Assembly (NCBI GenBank): GCA_024275135.1
Contig: JAJRZS010000031.1
Span: 1 to 42,642, forward strand
Origin: Planctomycetota bacterium
GTDB taxonomy: Bacteria > Planctomycetota > UBA1135
DNA length: 42,642 bases
Direction: 5' to 3'
Under the pieces are notes generated by a model. It was not told where the DNA came from. It saw only the letters and a program-made list of their open reading frames with translations, and made no database searches. Position 1 is the first letter of the stretch; each line of letters opens with the position of its first letter. Shown here piece by piece: positions 14,980-24,000 of the stretch. Position numbers and translations under genes: made by a program.

Positions 14980-16926
14980 ATGCGTTGGATTCTCCTCCTT
15001 GGTCTTGGACTTCCTCTTGTTCTGTTTTCTTGTCAGATAGGGGTGCGCGAACCTCGGCATCCTGGATGGTCCGAAGCTGGTATTTCCAAAATGAGTGGGG
15101 AGATTGAGGTGCGGGGAGAGCGGATTGAAGAGCAACGAGCAGGTGCGAATGGCAGTGTCGATCTTTCCGAAACTCGATTCCGTGAAGAAATAGGGCTGGC
15201 CATGGCTGGCTTTTACTATCATCCAAAATTCTTGGAGTTTGATTTGGGCGGGACATTCGGCTTGGAACAAAGAGAAATCAAATCATCTGGGGCTCTGCCT
15301 TTGAATACGGTCAATGGGCAAAATATCAGCTACGATTTGAGTGCACGCTTGTTTAAGGATCTACCCTACGGTGGAGAGTTTTATACCAATCGTGCGGAAA
15401 CCCGAACTCGACAAACATTTTTCGAAACGAATGAAGCGGTGATTTCCGATAGCGGTTTGCGTGCCTTTGCCAATGGTTGGTGGATGCCGTCTGAATTGCA
15501 AATGAACCACCACTCTTATGTAGGCAGAGGGATTAACGATTACAGCGAAACTCGGGATACTTTGCGCCTGGAAGGTCGCCGAGATGACGACAATCTTCAA
15601 CTGCAGTATTTGGCCGAATATAACGATGTCAACCTGGGGAATTTTGGCGAACCCTTTGAAGACTTTAGCTTTAATGCTAGTGGCACATCTTCCTTTGGAA
15701 AGGATAATCGAAGCCGTGTTTTTAGTGGAGTGTTCGTGCGCCGCCAATGGGGGAGTAATGACAATAGCAACTTAAACTGGAACAACTCCCTGGATTTTCA
15801 AATGACGGAAAATTTGAAATCGAGAGCCGAGGTTCAATATGCCGAGACCGAGCGCGGCCAGGATTCCACACAAACGATTACCGCGACGACGGGATTGAGC
15901 CACCAGCTGTTTTTGAGTTTGAATAGTTCCGTGGATGGGCGTTGGTCGCGTTCCACCTTTGGGGCGGGCGATGTGGGGACTTGGGGTTTGCGTGGAGCTG
16001 TGAACTACACTAAAAAAACCCCAATCGGCCGGCTGGGGGTCCAGCAAGTTTTGGATACCTATTTCCAAAATAGGGGAGCTTTGCAGGGAACAGCAACTGC
16101 AGTTGGCGAAATCCATGTTTTTGATCCTGCAGTGCCGTTGTTTTTGGATAGCATTGCGATTAACCCGCTCACTGTGGTCGTTCATGATTCCAATGGAATC
16201 ACGGTTTATAGGCGAGGGGTCGATTACTTCGTGGTTACGGTAGGACCAAGAACTCGCATTGATATCCCAGTTTCTTCTTTGATTAGCCCTGGGGATACTT
16301 TGCTTATCGATTACGACTTTCAACCAACTCCAGAGCAGGAAGTCAATACCTTTACCTCGACTACGGTTTTCACTCTTGGGGTACCGGAGAAAGTGGATTT
16401 TACTTTGGGCCGAAGTTCGGTTGGTCAAAACTTAGTGTCGGGATTTGACGATGGAACTCTAGAAGAGTCTACGCGGACCTATGCGGATGCTCGTTATTAC
16501 CCTTGGGAGGAAACCACAATAGGACTAGACTTTGAGGATTACGTGTCCAACATAGCACCCTTTACCAGGCTCAATCTTCAAGTTGATCAAAGAATCCCAT
16601 TGTTTCAAAGCTTGGAATGGCAGGCTGCGGCCAATACTTATCATATTTCATTTTCTGATGAAGGAAGGAGTGAATATGGCAGCTCAGCCAATACTAGCGT
16701 GATTGCCTATCTGGGAACCTCTACCCAAGTCTCTGCTACCGCCGAGGCTCATCGCGCGACTTTGCGCACCGACCGTGGCAATGGGTTCCTGTTAGAGCTT
16801 GATTTTCGACATTATTTCGGGCGTACACTTGCGTCGTTCAATGCTCGTCTAGTCGATGAGAATTTTGACATTGCCGACGACCAGCGCTTGCTTAACCTCA
16901 CACTCAGTTTTACTCGATACTTCTGA
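14980..16926 (+). CDS. Outer-membrane beta-barrel protein, candidate porin of a cytochrome conduit
   Basis: 648 residues. Signal peptide at about 1-18 (MRWILLLGLGLPLVLFSC), possibly a lipobox. The rest is dominated by alternating amphipathic strands ending in aromatic residues (GFYYHPKFLEFDLGGTFGLE, EFYTNRAETRTRQTFF, DNLQLQYLAEYNDVNLG). The protein closes with LTLSFTRYF, a terminal-Phe signal for the BAM machinery. A more globular insert is seen at about 385-450 (VVVHDSNGITVYRRGVDYF). The size fits large barrels that sheath cytochromes, and neighbouring genes encode 5-, 12- and 15-heme proteins. It lacks a CxxC motif, so it is not an obvious MtrB. Barrel and export are well supported; the sheath role is inferred. 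Confidence 0.75.
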   Translation: MRWILLLGLGLPLVLFSCQIGVREPRHPGWSEAGISKMSGEIEVRGERIEEQRAGANGSVDLSETRFREEIGLAMAGFYYHPKFLEFDLGGTFGLEQREIKSSGALPLNTVNGQNISYDLSARLFKDLPYGGEFYTNRAETRTRQTFFETNEAVISDSGLRAFANGWWMPSELQMNHHSYVGRGINDYSETRDTLRLEGRRDDDNLQLQYLAEYNDVNLGNFGEPFEDFSFNASGTSSFGKDNRSRVFSGVFVRRQWGSNDNSNLNWNNSLDFQMTENLKSRAEVQYAETERGQDSTQTITATTGLSHQLFLSLNSSVDGRWSRSTFGAGDVGTWGLRGAVNYTKKTPIGRLGVQQVLDTYFQNRGALQGTATAVGEIHVFDPAVPLFLDSIAINPLTVVVHDSNGITVYRRGVDYFVVTVGPRTRIDIPVSSLISPGDTLLIDYDFQPTPEQEVNTFTSTTVFTLGVPEKVDFTLGRSSVGQNLVSGFDDGTLEESTRTYADARYYPWEETTIGLDFEDYVSNIAPFTRLNLQVDQRIPLFQSLEWQAAANTYHISFSDEGRSEYGSSANTSVIAYLGTSTQVSATAEAHRATLRTDRGNGFLLELDFRHYFGRTLASFNARLVDENFDIADDQRLLNLTLSFTRYF

Positions 16927-17945
16927 TGAAGACCATCCTACTCTCACTGTTACTGCTGCCGGCTTGTGCCGCTGGGCCCGCAGTCTTTGTCCAGCGGCCA
17001 GAATCTCCTTTGGTTTGGCCAGGGGGAGACCAACCAGTGCGTATTAGCATGGAGTTTTCCTATCGAGGATTAGTCGATACCGACCGCGATCCCGGTTTTT
17101 GGAGTCAGGTTGGGCAGTGGGTGATTGGACAGGAGGACAGGGCCTTGGCAGCACCTTATGGCATGGTAACTTCTGCCGATGGAGAAACCCTGTTTGTTGC
17201 TGATCCTGGTCGTGGTGTAGTTCATCGAATCTCTTTGTACTCGGGTGAGCATCGCTATTTGACCGGCCTAGAGGACAAACCATTCCGATCTCCAGTTGGT
17301 GTGACCAGTTTGCCTAGCGGTGATTTGGTGGTGAGTGACTCCACACGAGAAAATCTAGTGCGCTGTGATAGTGACGGCGAGGCTGTTGGACTCTTTGCTT
17401 CAAGTGTTGACTTGGGGCGTCCGACGGGATTGGTTTGGGATGCCGTCGGCCAAAGGCTCCTTGTTCTCGATACCACGGGTGGGCGTTTGCTCGCGTTTAG
17501 TGCAGAAGGTGATCTATTGCAGATCGCTGGTGGAGTTGGCGAGGAGGCTGGGCTTTATAACCATCCCACCAATTTGGCCATAGCCTCGGATGGAAGAATC
17601 TTTCTTACCGACTCCCTCAACTTTCGAGTCCAAGTATTGAATGCGAATCTGGAGCCAATTGGTGAATTTGGCATTGCTGGCACCGGACCGGGTTCCTTTG
17701 CCAAGCCGAAAGGGATTGCCCTAGATAGCGAAGACCATGTCTATGTGGTTGACGGTATGTTTGACAACATCCAGGTTTTTGACCCGGAAGGCCAATTGCT
17801 TTTAGTCTTTGGACGCTCGGGAAATGGATTTGGTGAGTTTCTCCTGCCGACCGGAATTTTTATCGACAAACAGGATCGCATCTTTGTTGCGGATAGTGGC
17901 AATAGCCGCTTCCAAGTCTTTCAGTACCACCCCATAGAACCATGA
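16926..17945 (+). CDS. NHL-repeat beta-propeller lipoprotein of the porin-cytochrome operon
   Basis: 339 residues. The signal peptide ends in LLLLPAC (Cys14). About six NHL blades follow (APYGMVTSADGETLFVADPG, HPTNLAIASDGRIFLTDSLN, LPTGIFIDKQDRIFVADSG). It shares blade order with the propeller at 7556-8650. The start ATG overlaps the barrel gene's stop by one base, and its end overlaps the 12-heme gene by 4 bp, so translation is tightly coupled. This argues that the propeller is a stoichiometric part of the same complex, possibly a surface or periplasmic clamp for the large cytochromes. NHL propellers are not enzymes by themselves. Confidence 0.82.
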   Translation: MKTILLSLLLLPACAAGPAVFVQRPESPLVWPGGDQPVRISMEFSYRGLVDTDRDPGFWSQVGQWVIGQEDRALAAPYGMVTSADGETLFVADPGRGVVHRISLYSGEHRYLTGLEDKPFRSPVGVTSLPSGDLVVSDSTRENLVRCDSDGEAVGLFASSVDLGRPTGLVWDAVGQRLLVLDTTGGRLLAFSAEGDLLQIAGGVGEEAGLYNHPTNLAIASDGRIFLTDSLNFRVQVLNANLEPIGEFGIAGTGPGSFAKPKGIALDSEDHVYVVDGMFDNIQVFDPEGQLLLVFGRSGNGFGEFLLPTGIFIDKQDRIFVADSGNSRFQVFQYHPIEP

Positions 17946-19645
17946 AAACCAGCCTCTACCTTCCAGTCCTTTTGTTGTGGATGGTTTCTGCGCAGCCGAC
18001 GAATGCGCAGGCCACCTCCATTGTGAATACTAAGCACAACCTCTCAACCTCAGGACCGGGTACCTATGTTTCCAGTAATGAAAGCCGAATCTGCATTTTC
18101 TGCCACACTCCCCACCGAGCGCGGACTACGGCTCCATTGTGGAATCGTGAGGATTCGCGTGAAACCTACTTGGTATATAGTTCGAGCACTTTCGGTGGAG
18201 TTGTGGGACAACCAGGTGGTTCCAGTAAGCTGTGTTTGAGTTGCCATGATGGAAGCATTGCCCTAGGCAATGTGGTGCACTCGGACACCACCATCCAGAT
18301 GCAGCCAGGCAAGGAGTTTTTGACCAGTGGATCTGCCGCATTAGGGGTATCGCTCAATGACGATCATCCCATTTCCTTCAACTACAACACTTCAAAAGGG
18401 GGCTCAGGGCAAGAATATGTGCCGGATTCGGCTATTCCAGAGCCAGTCCATCTTGATGCAGCAGGAGATGTTCAGTGCACGAGTTGTCACGATGCGCATG
18501 ACAATCAGTACGGAAATTTTCTGCTTACCAGTGCCCGTCAAGGTGGTTTGTGTTTAAGTTGCCATCAACCCGATGATTGGAATCAGGCTTCGCACCGCTT
18601 GTCGGCGGCAACTTGGGATGGTTCAGGTACCGACCCCTGGCCGAATGCCGATTATGACAATGTTGCGGACAATGCCTGTGCCAACTGTCATACCCCGCAT
18701 TCCGCCGGACAGCCCGAGCGTTTGTTGGAGCAAGCCGTCGAAGAAGATAATTGTTTGAAATGCCACAATGGCCATGTGGCCTCAACCGACATCGCCAATG
18801 ATGTTGCGCGAATTTCCGCCCACTCCCCATTTCCTACGCTAGGTGTGCATGATCCGGTGGAGGATGTTTTCTCCATGCCGCGCCATGCAGAATGTCAGGA
18901 TTGTCATGATCCGCATAGTGCCCGGCCGGGCTCTGCAGCTCCTCCAGGAGTGCCCGGGCCTATTCTTGGTGTAAGCGGTGTTTCTGGAAGTGGACAGTTT
19001 GTGCCACGTATTAATGAGGGTTATCAGCTTTGCTACAAATGCCATGCCGACAACAATGGCGGAACCGGCTATTTACCGCGTGCGATTCAGCAAACCAATG
19101 TGCGCTTTGAATTCGATCCGCAGAATCCAAGCTACCATCCCATCGAAGCACCAGGTGCAAATCTCGATGTGCCAAGTTTGTTGCCGCCATACACTACGGC
19201 TAGCATCATTACTTGCACCGACTGCCACCAGAGCGATACTTCTCCTGACGCCGGCGGTAATGGAGCGGCTGGGCCCCATGGATCCCAATATCGCCCACTG
19301 TTGATTGCTCGCTACGATACCCAGGAATATGTTACCGAATCGCCGAGCACTTATGCCCTGTGCTATCGATGCCACAGCCGAACCTCTATTTTGAATGACG
19401 ACAGCTTTAAGGAACACAAAAAGCATATTCAAAAAGAAGATGCACCATGTTCCGCCTGCCATGATGGACATGGTATCTCGGCATCCCAAGGAACTAACCT
19501 CAACAACACCCATCTGATTAATTTCAACATCAGCTATGTCTCTACCAATAAAAACGGATTGCGGGAGTTTGAAGACCTGGGAAACCGCAAGGGCCAGTGC
19601 AACTTGAAATGTCACGGGGAGGATCACAAAAATGAAAGGTACTAG
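17942..19645 (+). CDS. Dodecaheme cytochrome c (11 CxxCH plus one CxxxCH)
   Basis: 567 residues, with a signal peptide of about 23 residues (LPVLLLWMVSAQPTNAQ). Heme motifs in order: CIFCH, CLSCH, CTSCH, CLSCH, CANCH, CLKCH, CQDCH, CYKCH, CTDCH, CYRCH, CSACH, then a terminal CNLKCH with one extra residue between the cysteines. Many are followed by HxxH of the doubled-CXXCH class, giving bis-His hemes. Size and heme number fit a nanowire-like or outer-surface electron carrier. The start overlaps the NHL gene (ATGA), and its end overlaps the 15-heme gene by 14 bp. The first half resembles the tetraheme proteins of the minus-strand operon (CLSCHDGS, HPISFNYN), suggesting shared ancestry. Confidence 0.88.
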   Translation: MKTSLYLPVLLLWMVSAQPTNAQATSIVNTKHNLSTSGPGTYVSSNESRICIFCHTPHRARTTAPLWNREDSRETYLVYSSSTFGGVVGQPGGSSKLCLSCHDGSIALGNVVHSDTTIQMQPGKEFLTSGSAALGVSLNDDHPISFNYNTSKGGSGQEYVPDSAIPEPVHLDAAGDVQCTSCHDAHDNQYGNFLLTSARQGGLCLSCHQPDDWNQASHRLSAATWDGSGTDPWPNADYDNVADNACANCHTPHSAGQPERLLEQAVEEDNCLKCHNGHVASTDIANDVARISAHSPFPTLGVHDPVEDVFSMPRHAECQDCHDPHSARPGSAAPPGVPGPILGVSGVSGSGQFVPRINEGYQLCYKCHADNNGGTGYLPRAIQQTNVRFEFDPQNPSYHPIEAPGANLDVPSLLPPYTTASIITCTDCHQSDTSPDAGGNGAAGPHGSQYRPLLIARYDTQEYVTESPSTYALCYRCHSRTSILNDDSFKEHKKHIQKEDAPCSACHDGHGISASQGTNLNNTHLINFNISYVSTNKNGLREFEDLGNRKGQCNLKCHGEDHKNERY

Positions 19646-21011
19646 CATCCCATGGGTTTGGGTGGCTGCTCTCAGTTTTTGGGGCAACCCGTGTTGGGGC
19701 CAGGAGGATGGTCAGCAGCACGCTCCTCTCCATCTTGATGGGAGCCAGGATTGTCTGGATTGCCATGAAGACTTGTTGGAGGGGGCCAAGGTGCATGATC
19801 CTGTGGATGAAGAGATGTGCGATGCTTGCCACGATCAGGCTGATGAAAGTAAACATGTTTTTCAAACTCCAGCCGATTTGAGTAATGTTTGCGCGAGCTG
19901 CCATGATGCACCGGTAGGGGATGTGATGCATGAGCCAGTCCAAAAAGGCGATTGCATGGCTTGTCATGTGCCGCATCACGCGGAGAATCCAAAATTATTG
20001 CGCAGCGACGACATGGAGGAGCTTTGCACAAAATGTCATCAAGATTCCCCCGATTTGAACCTGGAGTACATTCATGGCCCGGTGGACGCGGGAATGTGCT
20101 TAATGTGCCATAAGCCCCATGCCTCCGCCGAGCCAACATTGCTGGAAATGGATACGGTTTCCTTATGCTTAAGCTGCCATGAAGAGGTTGAGAGTGGGTT
20201 GGATGAGGCGGAAACCATCCATATTCCGGTGGATGAAGATTGCACCTTATGCCACGATGCGCATTCTTCAGCTCAAGAATTTCAGCTGCTAGAAAAGGGG
20301 GCGGCTCTTTGTTTCCAGTGCCATGACGATATTCGAGAGCGCACAGACTTGCCTGTGGATCATGCGGCGGTGCGGGAAGAGAAAGAGTGTATGAATTGCC
20401 ATCTGCCACATTTTTCCAGTTTGGATGCTCTGCTCCAGAAGCGCACCGATGAGCTTTGCCTTGATTGTCACAGTGAGTCTGTGAAAGGAGATGACGGTCG
20501 GCAACTTGCAGCAATGAAAGAACTTCTTACTACAGGTCATGTTCATGGGCCGATTGAAGAGGGTAATTGTTCTGCCTGCCATGAACCGCATGGCTCGGAG
20601 CAGGCGTCGATTTTACGTTGGGCCTACCCAAAAACTTTTTACTCGAAATGGAATCCAGATTTATACGCTCTTTGTTTCCAGTGCCATGAGGAATCGGCGT
20701 TTCGCGATGCAAATACCGCTTCGCTCACAGATTTTCGGGATGGGGAACGTAACTTGCACTATTTGCATGTAAACCGCGAGCGCAAGGGCCGGACCTGTCG
20801 AGCTTGCCACGAAGTGCATGCCAGCCCCCTTCCTGCTCATGTTGCCGTAGAAAGCCCTTTTGGCAATTGGCAAATGCCGCTGAACTTTGAGCAGACGGAA
20901 GATGGTGGTCAGTGTGCTCCTGGCTGTCATGCTCCAAAGAGCTACCAGCGCAAACCAGGGCCGGTGCCCAAACTAGAAGTTGGAGGGCTGGAGGAACAAT
21001 TGCAGCAATGA
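19632..21011 (+). CDS. Pentadecaheme cytochrome c (14 CxxCH plus one CxxxCH)
   Basis: 459 residues. Signal peptide at about 1-24 (VWVAALSFWGNPCWGQ). Heme motifs: CLDCH, CDACH, CASCH, CMACH, CTKCH, CLMCH, CLSCH, CTLCH, CFQCH, CMNCH, CLDCH, CSACH, CFQCH, CRACH and terminal CAPGCH. That is about one heme per 30 residues, a very dense packing. It repeats a unit of about 65-70 residues (HGPV or H.PV, then C..CH.PH, then a run ending LC..CH), the typical doubled-CXXCH repeat, so it probably grew by internal duplication. It would form a long linear heme chain. The ATG lies inside the end of the 12-heme gene, and the last bases overlap the next gene by 4 bp. Confidence 0.9.
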   Translation: MKGTSIPWVWVAALSFWGNPCWGQEDGQQHAPLHLDGSQDCLDCHEDLLEGAKVHDPVDEEMCDACHDQADESKHVFQTPADLSNVCASCHDAPVGDVMHEPVQKGDCMACHVPHHAENPKLLRSDDMEELCTKCHQDSPDLNLEYIHGPVDAGMCLMCHKPHASAEPTLLEMDTVSLCLSCHEEVESGLDEAETIHIPVDEDCTLCHDAHSSAQEFQLLEKGAALCFQCHDDIRERTDLPVDHAAVREEKECMNCHLPHFSSLDALLQKRTDELCLDCHSESVKGDDGRQLAAMKELLTTGHVHGPIEEGNCSACHEPHGSEQASILRWAYPKTFYSKWNPDLYALCFQCHEESAFRDANTASLTDFRDGERNLHYLHVNRERKGRTCRACHEVHASPLPAHVAVESPFGNWQMPLNFEQTEDGGQCAPGCHAPKSYQRKPGPVPKLEVGGLEEQLQQ

Positions 21012-22033
21012 AGTGGATTCCCATTGTTGGCCTAGGATTTCTTGTGTTGAATCCTGTTGCGCGGCTACGACTTTCTTCCTTGCCAGATCTAGGCCAGAAT
21101 CAAGAACCTGTAGTCAAAGAGCTGCCACCAGTGAAGGACGTGCGTGGGCGCGAAGTTGTGTGGTTCAAGGAATCTCCATGTGGACTGATTCTTTATTTTC
21201 ATCAACCCCACTTGCGCTACTCAAAACGAGGCTTGGAGGAGCTGGTCGCGCAACTGCAAAAGGAAAAGGCTTTACAAAGTCGTACCCAATTGGTGGTGGT
21301 GATATTCGATTCCTCCAATCAGGAAGAAGTCTTGCAAGTGGTGAAACCGATTGAGGACCTGGCCCAAGTTGTTTATGCCTCTTCGCGTGAAGTCTTTCAA
21401 GGTTTTCAGGTGATTGCCCACCCTACCTCCTTCGTACTGAATGCGCAGAGCGAAGTTGTGCAAAAAAATCGTGGCTATGGACCTCAATTAGCCCTGCGTT
21501 TAGCGGTAGCTGGAAGGTTTGCTGCTGGCCAAATGGATCGTGAGACTTTCGAATCGCTGGAAAGCGGCATGCTGCCTGAGCATGTAATAAAAAAGAAAAG
21601 CAAGCTGCACTTGCATGTGGAATTGGCACGCAACATGGCCCTGGAGGGGAAAATTGAGGCTGCGGTGGAAGAGCTTGGTCAAGCCATGCGTGATTCACCC
21701 CAAGACCAAGCCATGGAGGCGGCTATGGAGTTGATGTTTCGACTGCATTGTCTGTTAAAGGACACAACCAATGCAGAAAAAACTCTCGACCAACTAAAAA
21801 GCCTCTACCCTACCCATCCCAACCTTGCCCTGTTGGCATGCAGACTGGCATTGTTGGAAGGAAAGCTCGAGGATGCCGAGAATCTATTGGCACCTATCCG
21901 CCCCCGTTTGTTCCCGGAGGCGAACTTGTTGCGTGGCATCTTATTTGAGGCCAGGGGTGATTTCCGAGAGGCGGCTACCCTCTACCGCCAGCAATTGGAG
22001 TTGCAGGTTTTGCAGACTACGGACAACTCCTAA
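21008..22033 (+). CDS. Thioredoxin-fold protein without active cysteines, fused to TPR repeats
   Basis: 341 residues from ATG 21008, which overlaps the stop of the 15-heme gene (ATGA); an upstream ATG at 20912 lies inside that gene and is rejected. Residues 1-20 are an export signal or anchor. Residues 45-175 follow a TlpA/peroxiredoxin-like layout (LILYFHQPHLRYSKRGLEEL, LVVVIFDSSNQEE, HPTSFVLNAQSEVV with the cis-Pro), but where CxxC is expected there is FHQPHLRYS. Residues about 200-335 are TPR helices (ARNMALEGKIEAAVEELGQA, LLRGILFEARGDFREAATLY). It is probably an assembly or scaffold factor for the cytochromes rather than a disulfide enzyme. The gene ends the operon and converges on ccsA with a 2-bp gap. 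Confidence 0.65.
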   Translation: MKWIPIVGLGFLVLNPVARLRLSSLPDLGQNQEPVVKELPPVKDVRGREVVWFKESPCGLILYFHQPHLRYSKRGLEELVAQLQKEKALQSRTQLVVVIFDSSNQEEVLQVVKPIEDLAQVVYASSREVFQGFQVIAHPTSFVLNAQSEVVQKNRGYGPQLALRLAVAGRFAAGQMDRETFESLESGMLPEHVIKKKSKLHLHVELARNMALEGKIEAAVEELGQAMRDSPQDQAMEAAMELMFRLHCLLKDTTNAEKTLDQLKSLYPTHPNLALLACRLALLEGKLEDAENLLAPIRPRLFPEANLLRGILFEARGDFREAATLYRQQLELQVLQTTDNS

Positions 22034-22035
22034 GC

Positions 22036-24000
22036 CTAAGCAGACTGTTCTGGATTGGCACCACGGCTAGGGCGAGGTTGGTTGCGCATGGCGTCGATGG
22101 CGCTTAAAGCAAGGACTAAGGCCTCAATACCCCACATGATGAAGAGAGTGAGGGCGACTCCGCTGGTGAATCCGTAGCTATGGAGACCAACATTAAGAAG
22201 GTTGACTCCCCACCAGGAGGCGGATACTACCATCCCGCCGATGATGGCCAGATTAGCAAGGCCGCGTTCCCGAATGTATCCACCAAGCCGAGCATGCAAA
22301 ATGATGAGCATCCATAGGCAAATCAAAAGTGCACCATTTTCTTTAGGATCCCAGCCCCAGAATCGGCCCCAGCTATCGTTGGCCCATACTCCACCCATGA
22401 TGGTGCCGAATAGGGCAAACAAAAGGCTAAAGCAAACGGTGCCGTAGACCATGCGGGAAATGCCTTTGTAAAAAGCTTTGTCTCCTTTGCGGATGCCGAA
22501 AAGCTTGCCAAAAATCCACACATGAGCAATCGCCGAAGCCAACAGCCCACCCGCATATCCCATGGCCACAGTTGTAACGTGGATGGCCAGGTAATAGTTG
22601 GTGTCGAGAACGGCAACCACGGAGGCCATGGTATCGCCAGAGCTGGCGACTTCCTTGAGTTCGTATTTGCCGGCCAAGAACATACCAGCAGCACCCAAAA
22701 ACGCCGCGATAAACAACCCTATGCGCTGTCGAGTAATCCATTCCATGAACAGGGCTGCAAGAACCACCACGCTGGTGATAAAGAGGATGGTGTCGTAGAG
22801 AGTAACGACGGGTGGGCGCTCACGAATGATGCAGCGCAAAACAATGCCTGTGGCGGCTAGGCCAAGTGCAAGGATGGTCGCACCCGCCGTGCCATAGCGC
22901 AGCCAAGCTTTGTTGGGGAGAAGGAAGCTGAAGGTGGCGATCAGGAAGGCGAGCAAATAGAACACCAAGGAATTGGTAAACAAATTCCACCGATAAAGTT
23001 TGACTTCCAGCGGAATATGCCCATATTCGCCACGAGCCTCAGCCATGCCAACCACGCGATTGTGGAAATCACGCAGGGTGGCCAAGAAAGCATCCGGTTG
23101 GTTTTTTTGTTGATCCAGTTTTTCTAGGGTGGCCAACAACTCGATTTGAGTGCTCATATCCCGATCCGTGGTGAAGGCTTGCACTAAGACGTCGTAAGGC
23201 CGCCACCAAGTATCGTCGCGCTGGCCGTCTGCGTTGTCGGCGGGGGGGAATAAGGCCACCGCACGAAATCCAGTGGTGAGTGCGTTGTCGAGCTCGGAGA
23301 AGAGATTCCGTACGGCTTTGTAGGTGGCCGAGTCGGCATCGGTGTTGGTGCGCGCAAGTTCCTGTAGTGCAGCTTGTTTTGGCAACATCCAGGCCAGGCC
23401 TGCTTGTTTAGGGCCGAAAATTTCAACCAGAGCCGGATCCGCATCCGTGGAGTAGTCCTGGCGGGAAAGACTGAGTAGAGACGAGAGTGCCTCGAAAGTA
23501 TGTAAATCTTCCGCAAGCTTGAGGATTTGGATATCCAAGCTGTCGCGCTTGATTTTTTCAATTTGCGCAGCGCGGGAAGCGGCTTCTTCCAGCTTGTCTC
23601 GGCCAGGAATCAGCTCGTTGTAGCTGTACCATGCACGTTTGGCTTTGGCTTCTAAGCCCATGGTGATAAGCACTCCGTCGTTTTGCACGCGGAAGCAGGG
23701 ATAGTCGCGCGCAATTTCCGGGAAGAAAAACACATCCAGCAACCACCGATTCTGATCGAGCTTGGTGCCATCGTCTAGTTTGAGCGTGCGCTTGCCGTTT
23801 AGGGTGAGCAAGTGCAAGCCGGCATAACTGTCCATGGGCTTGATGCGTCCACCGTCCTGAACCGGGAGCGTGCTGAAGAGTTCGACAACCTCATCACTCC
23901 ATGGGGCGTGTGTGTTTTTCTGCTGAGCGAAAGAGGAGTTTGCAAGAGCCATCCCCAAAGCAAGGGCGGCAAACAATCGAAGCGGGCTTGAAAAATTCAT
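22036..24000 (-). CDS. ccsA: CcsA/ResC cytochrome c heme-lyase subunit with N-terminal periplasmic domain
   Basis: 654 residues from ATG 24000, which directly precedes a signal peptide (FAALALGMALANSSFAQ) and overlaps the resB stop (ATGA). Residues about 30-330 form a periplasmic domain (VELFSTLPVQDGGRIKPMDSY) like that of the large CcsA proteins of Bacteroidota and Planctomycetota. About eight membrane helices follow. The heme-binding WWD region is WGWDPKENGALLICLW at about 520-545, with conserved His near LHSYGF as a candidate axial ligand. With ResB it forms System II, which carries heme across the membrane and attaches it to CxxCH. Its position at the end of the NrfD/ferredoxin/cytochrome operon suggests maturation made together with its clients. 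Confidence 0.92.
   Translation of the reverse strand: MNFSSPLRLFAALALGMALANSSFAQQKNTHAPWSDEVVELFSTLPVQDGGRIKPMDSYAGLHLLTLNGKRTLKLDDGTKLDQNRWLLDVFFFPEIARDYPCFRVQNDGVLITMGLEAKAKRAWYSYNELIPGRDKLEEAASRAAQIEKIKRDSLDIQILKLAEDLHTFEALSSLLSLSRQDYSTDADPALVEIFGPKQAGLAWMLPKQAALQELARTNTDADSATYKAVRNLFSELDNALTTGFRAVALFPPADNADGQRDDTWWRPYDVLVQAFTTDRDMSTQIELLATLEKLDQQKNQPDAFLATLRDFHNRVVGMAEARGEYGHIPLEVKLYRWNLFTNSLVFYLLAFLIATFSFLLPNKAWLRYGTAGATILALGLAATGIVLRCIIRERPPVVTLYDTILFITSVVVLAALFMEWITRQRIGLFIAAFLGAAGMFLAGKYELKEVASSGDTMASVVAVLDTNYYLAIHVTTVAMGYAGGLLASAIAHVWIFGKLFGIRKGDKAFYKGISRMVYGTVCFSLLFALFGTIMGGVWANDSWGRFWGWDPKENGALLICLWMLIILHARLGGYIRERGLANLAIIGGMVVSASWWGVNLLNVGLHSYGFTSGVALTLFIMWGIEALVLALSAIDAMRNQPRPSRGANPEQSA

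Noticed and set aside
14980..16926. Naming the barrel MtrB
   Set aside because: No N-terminal CxxC and no recognisable MtrB sequence; only size, barrel pattern and neighbours support a related role.
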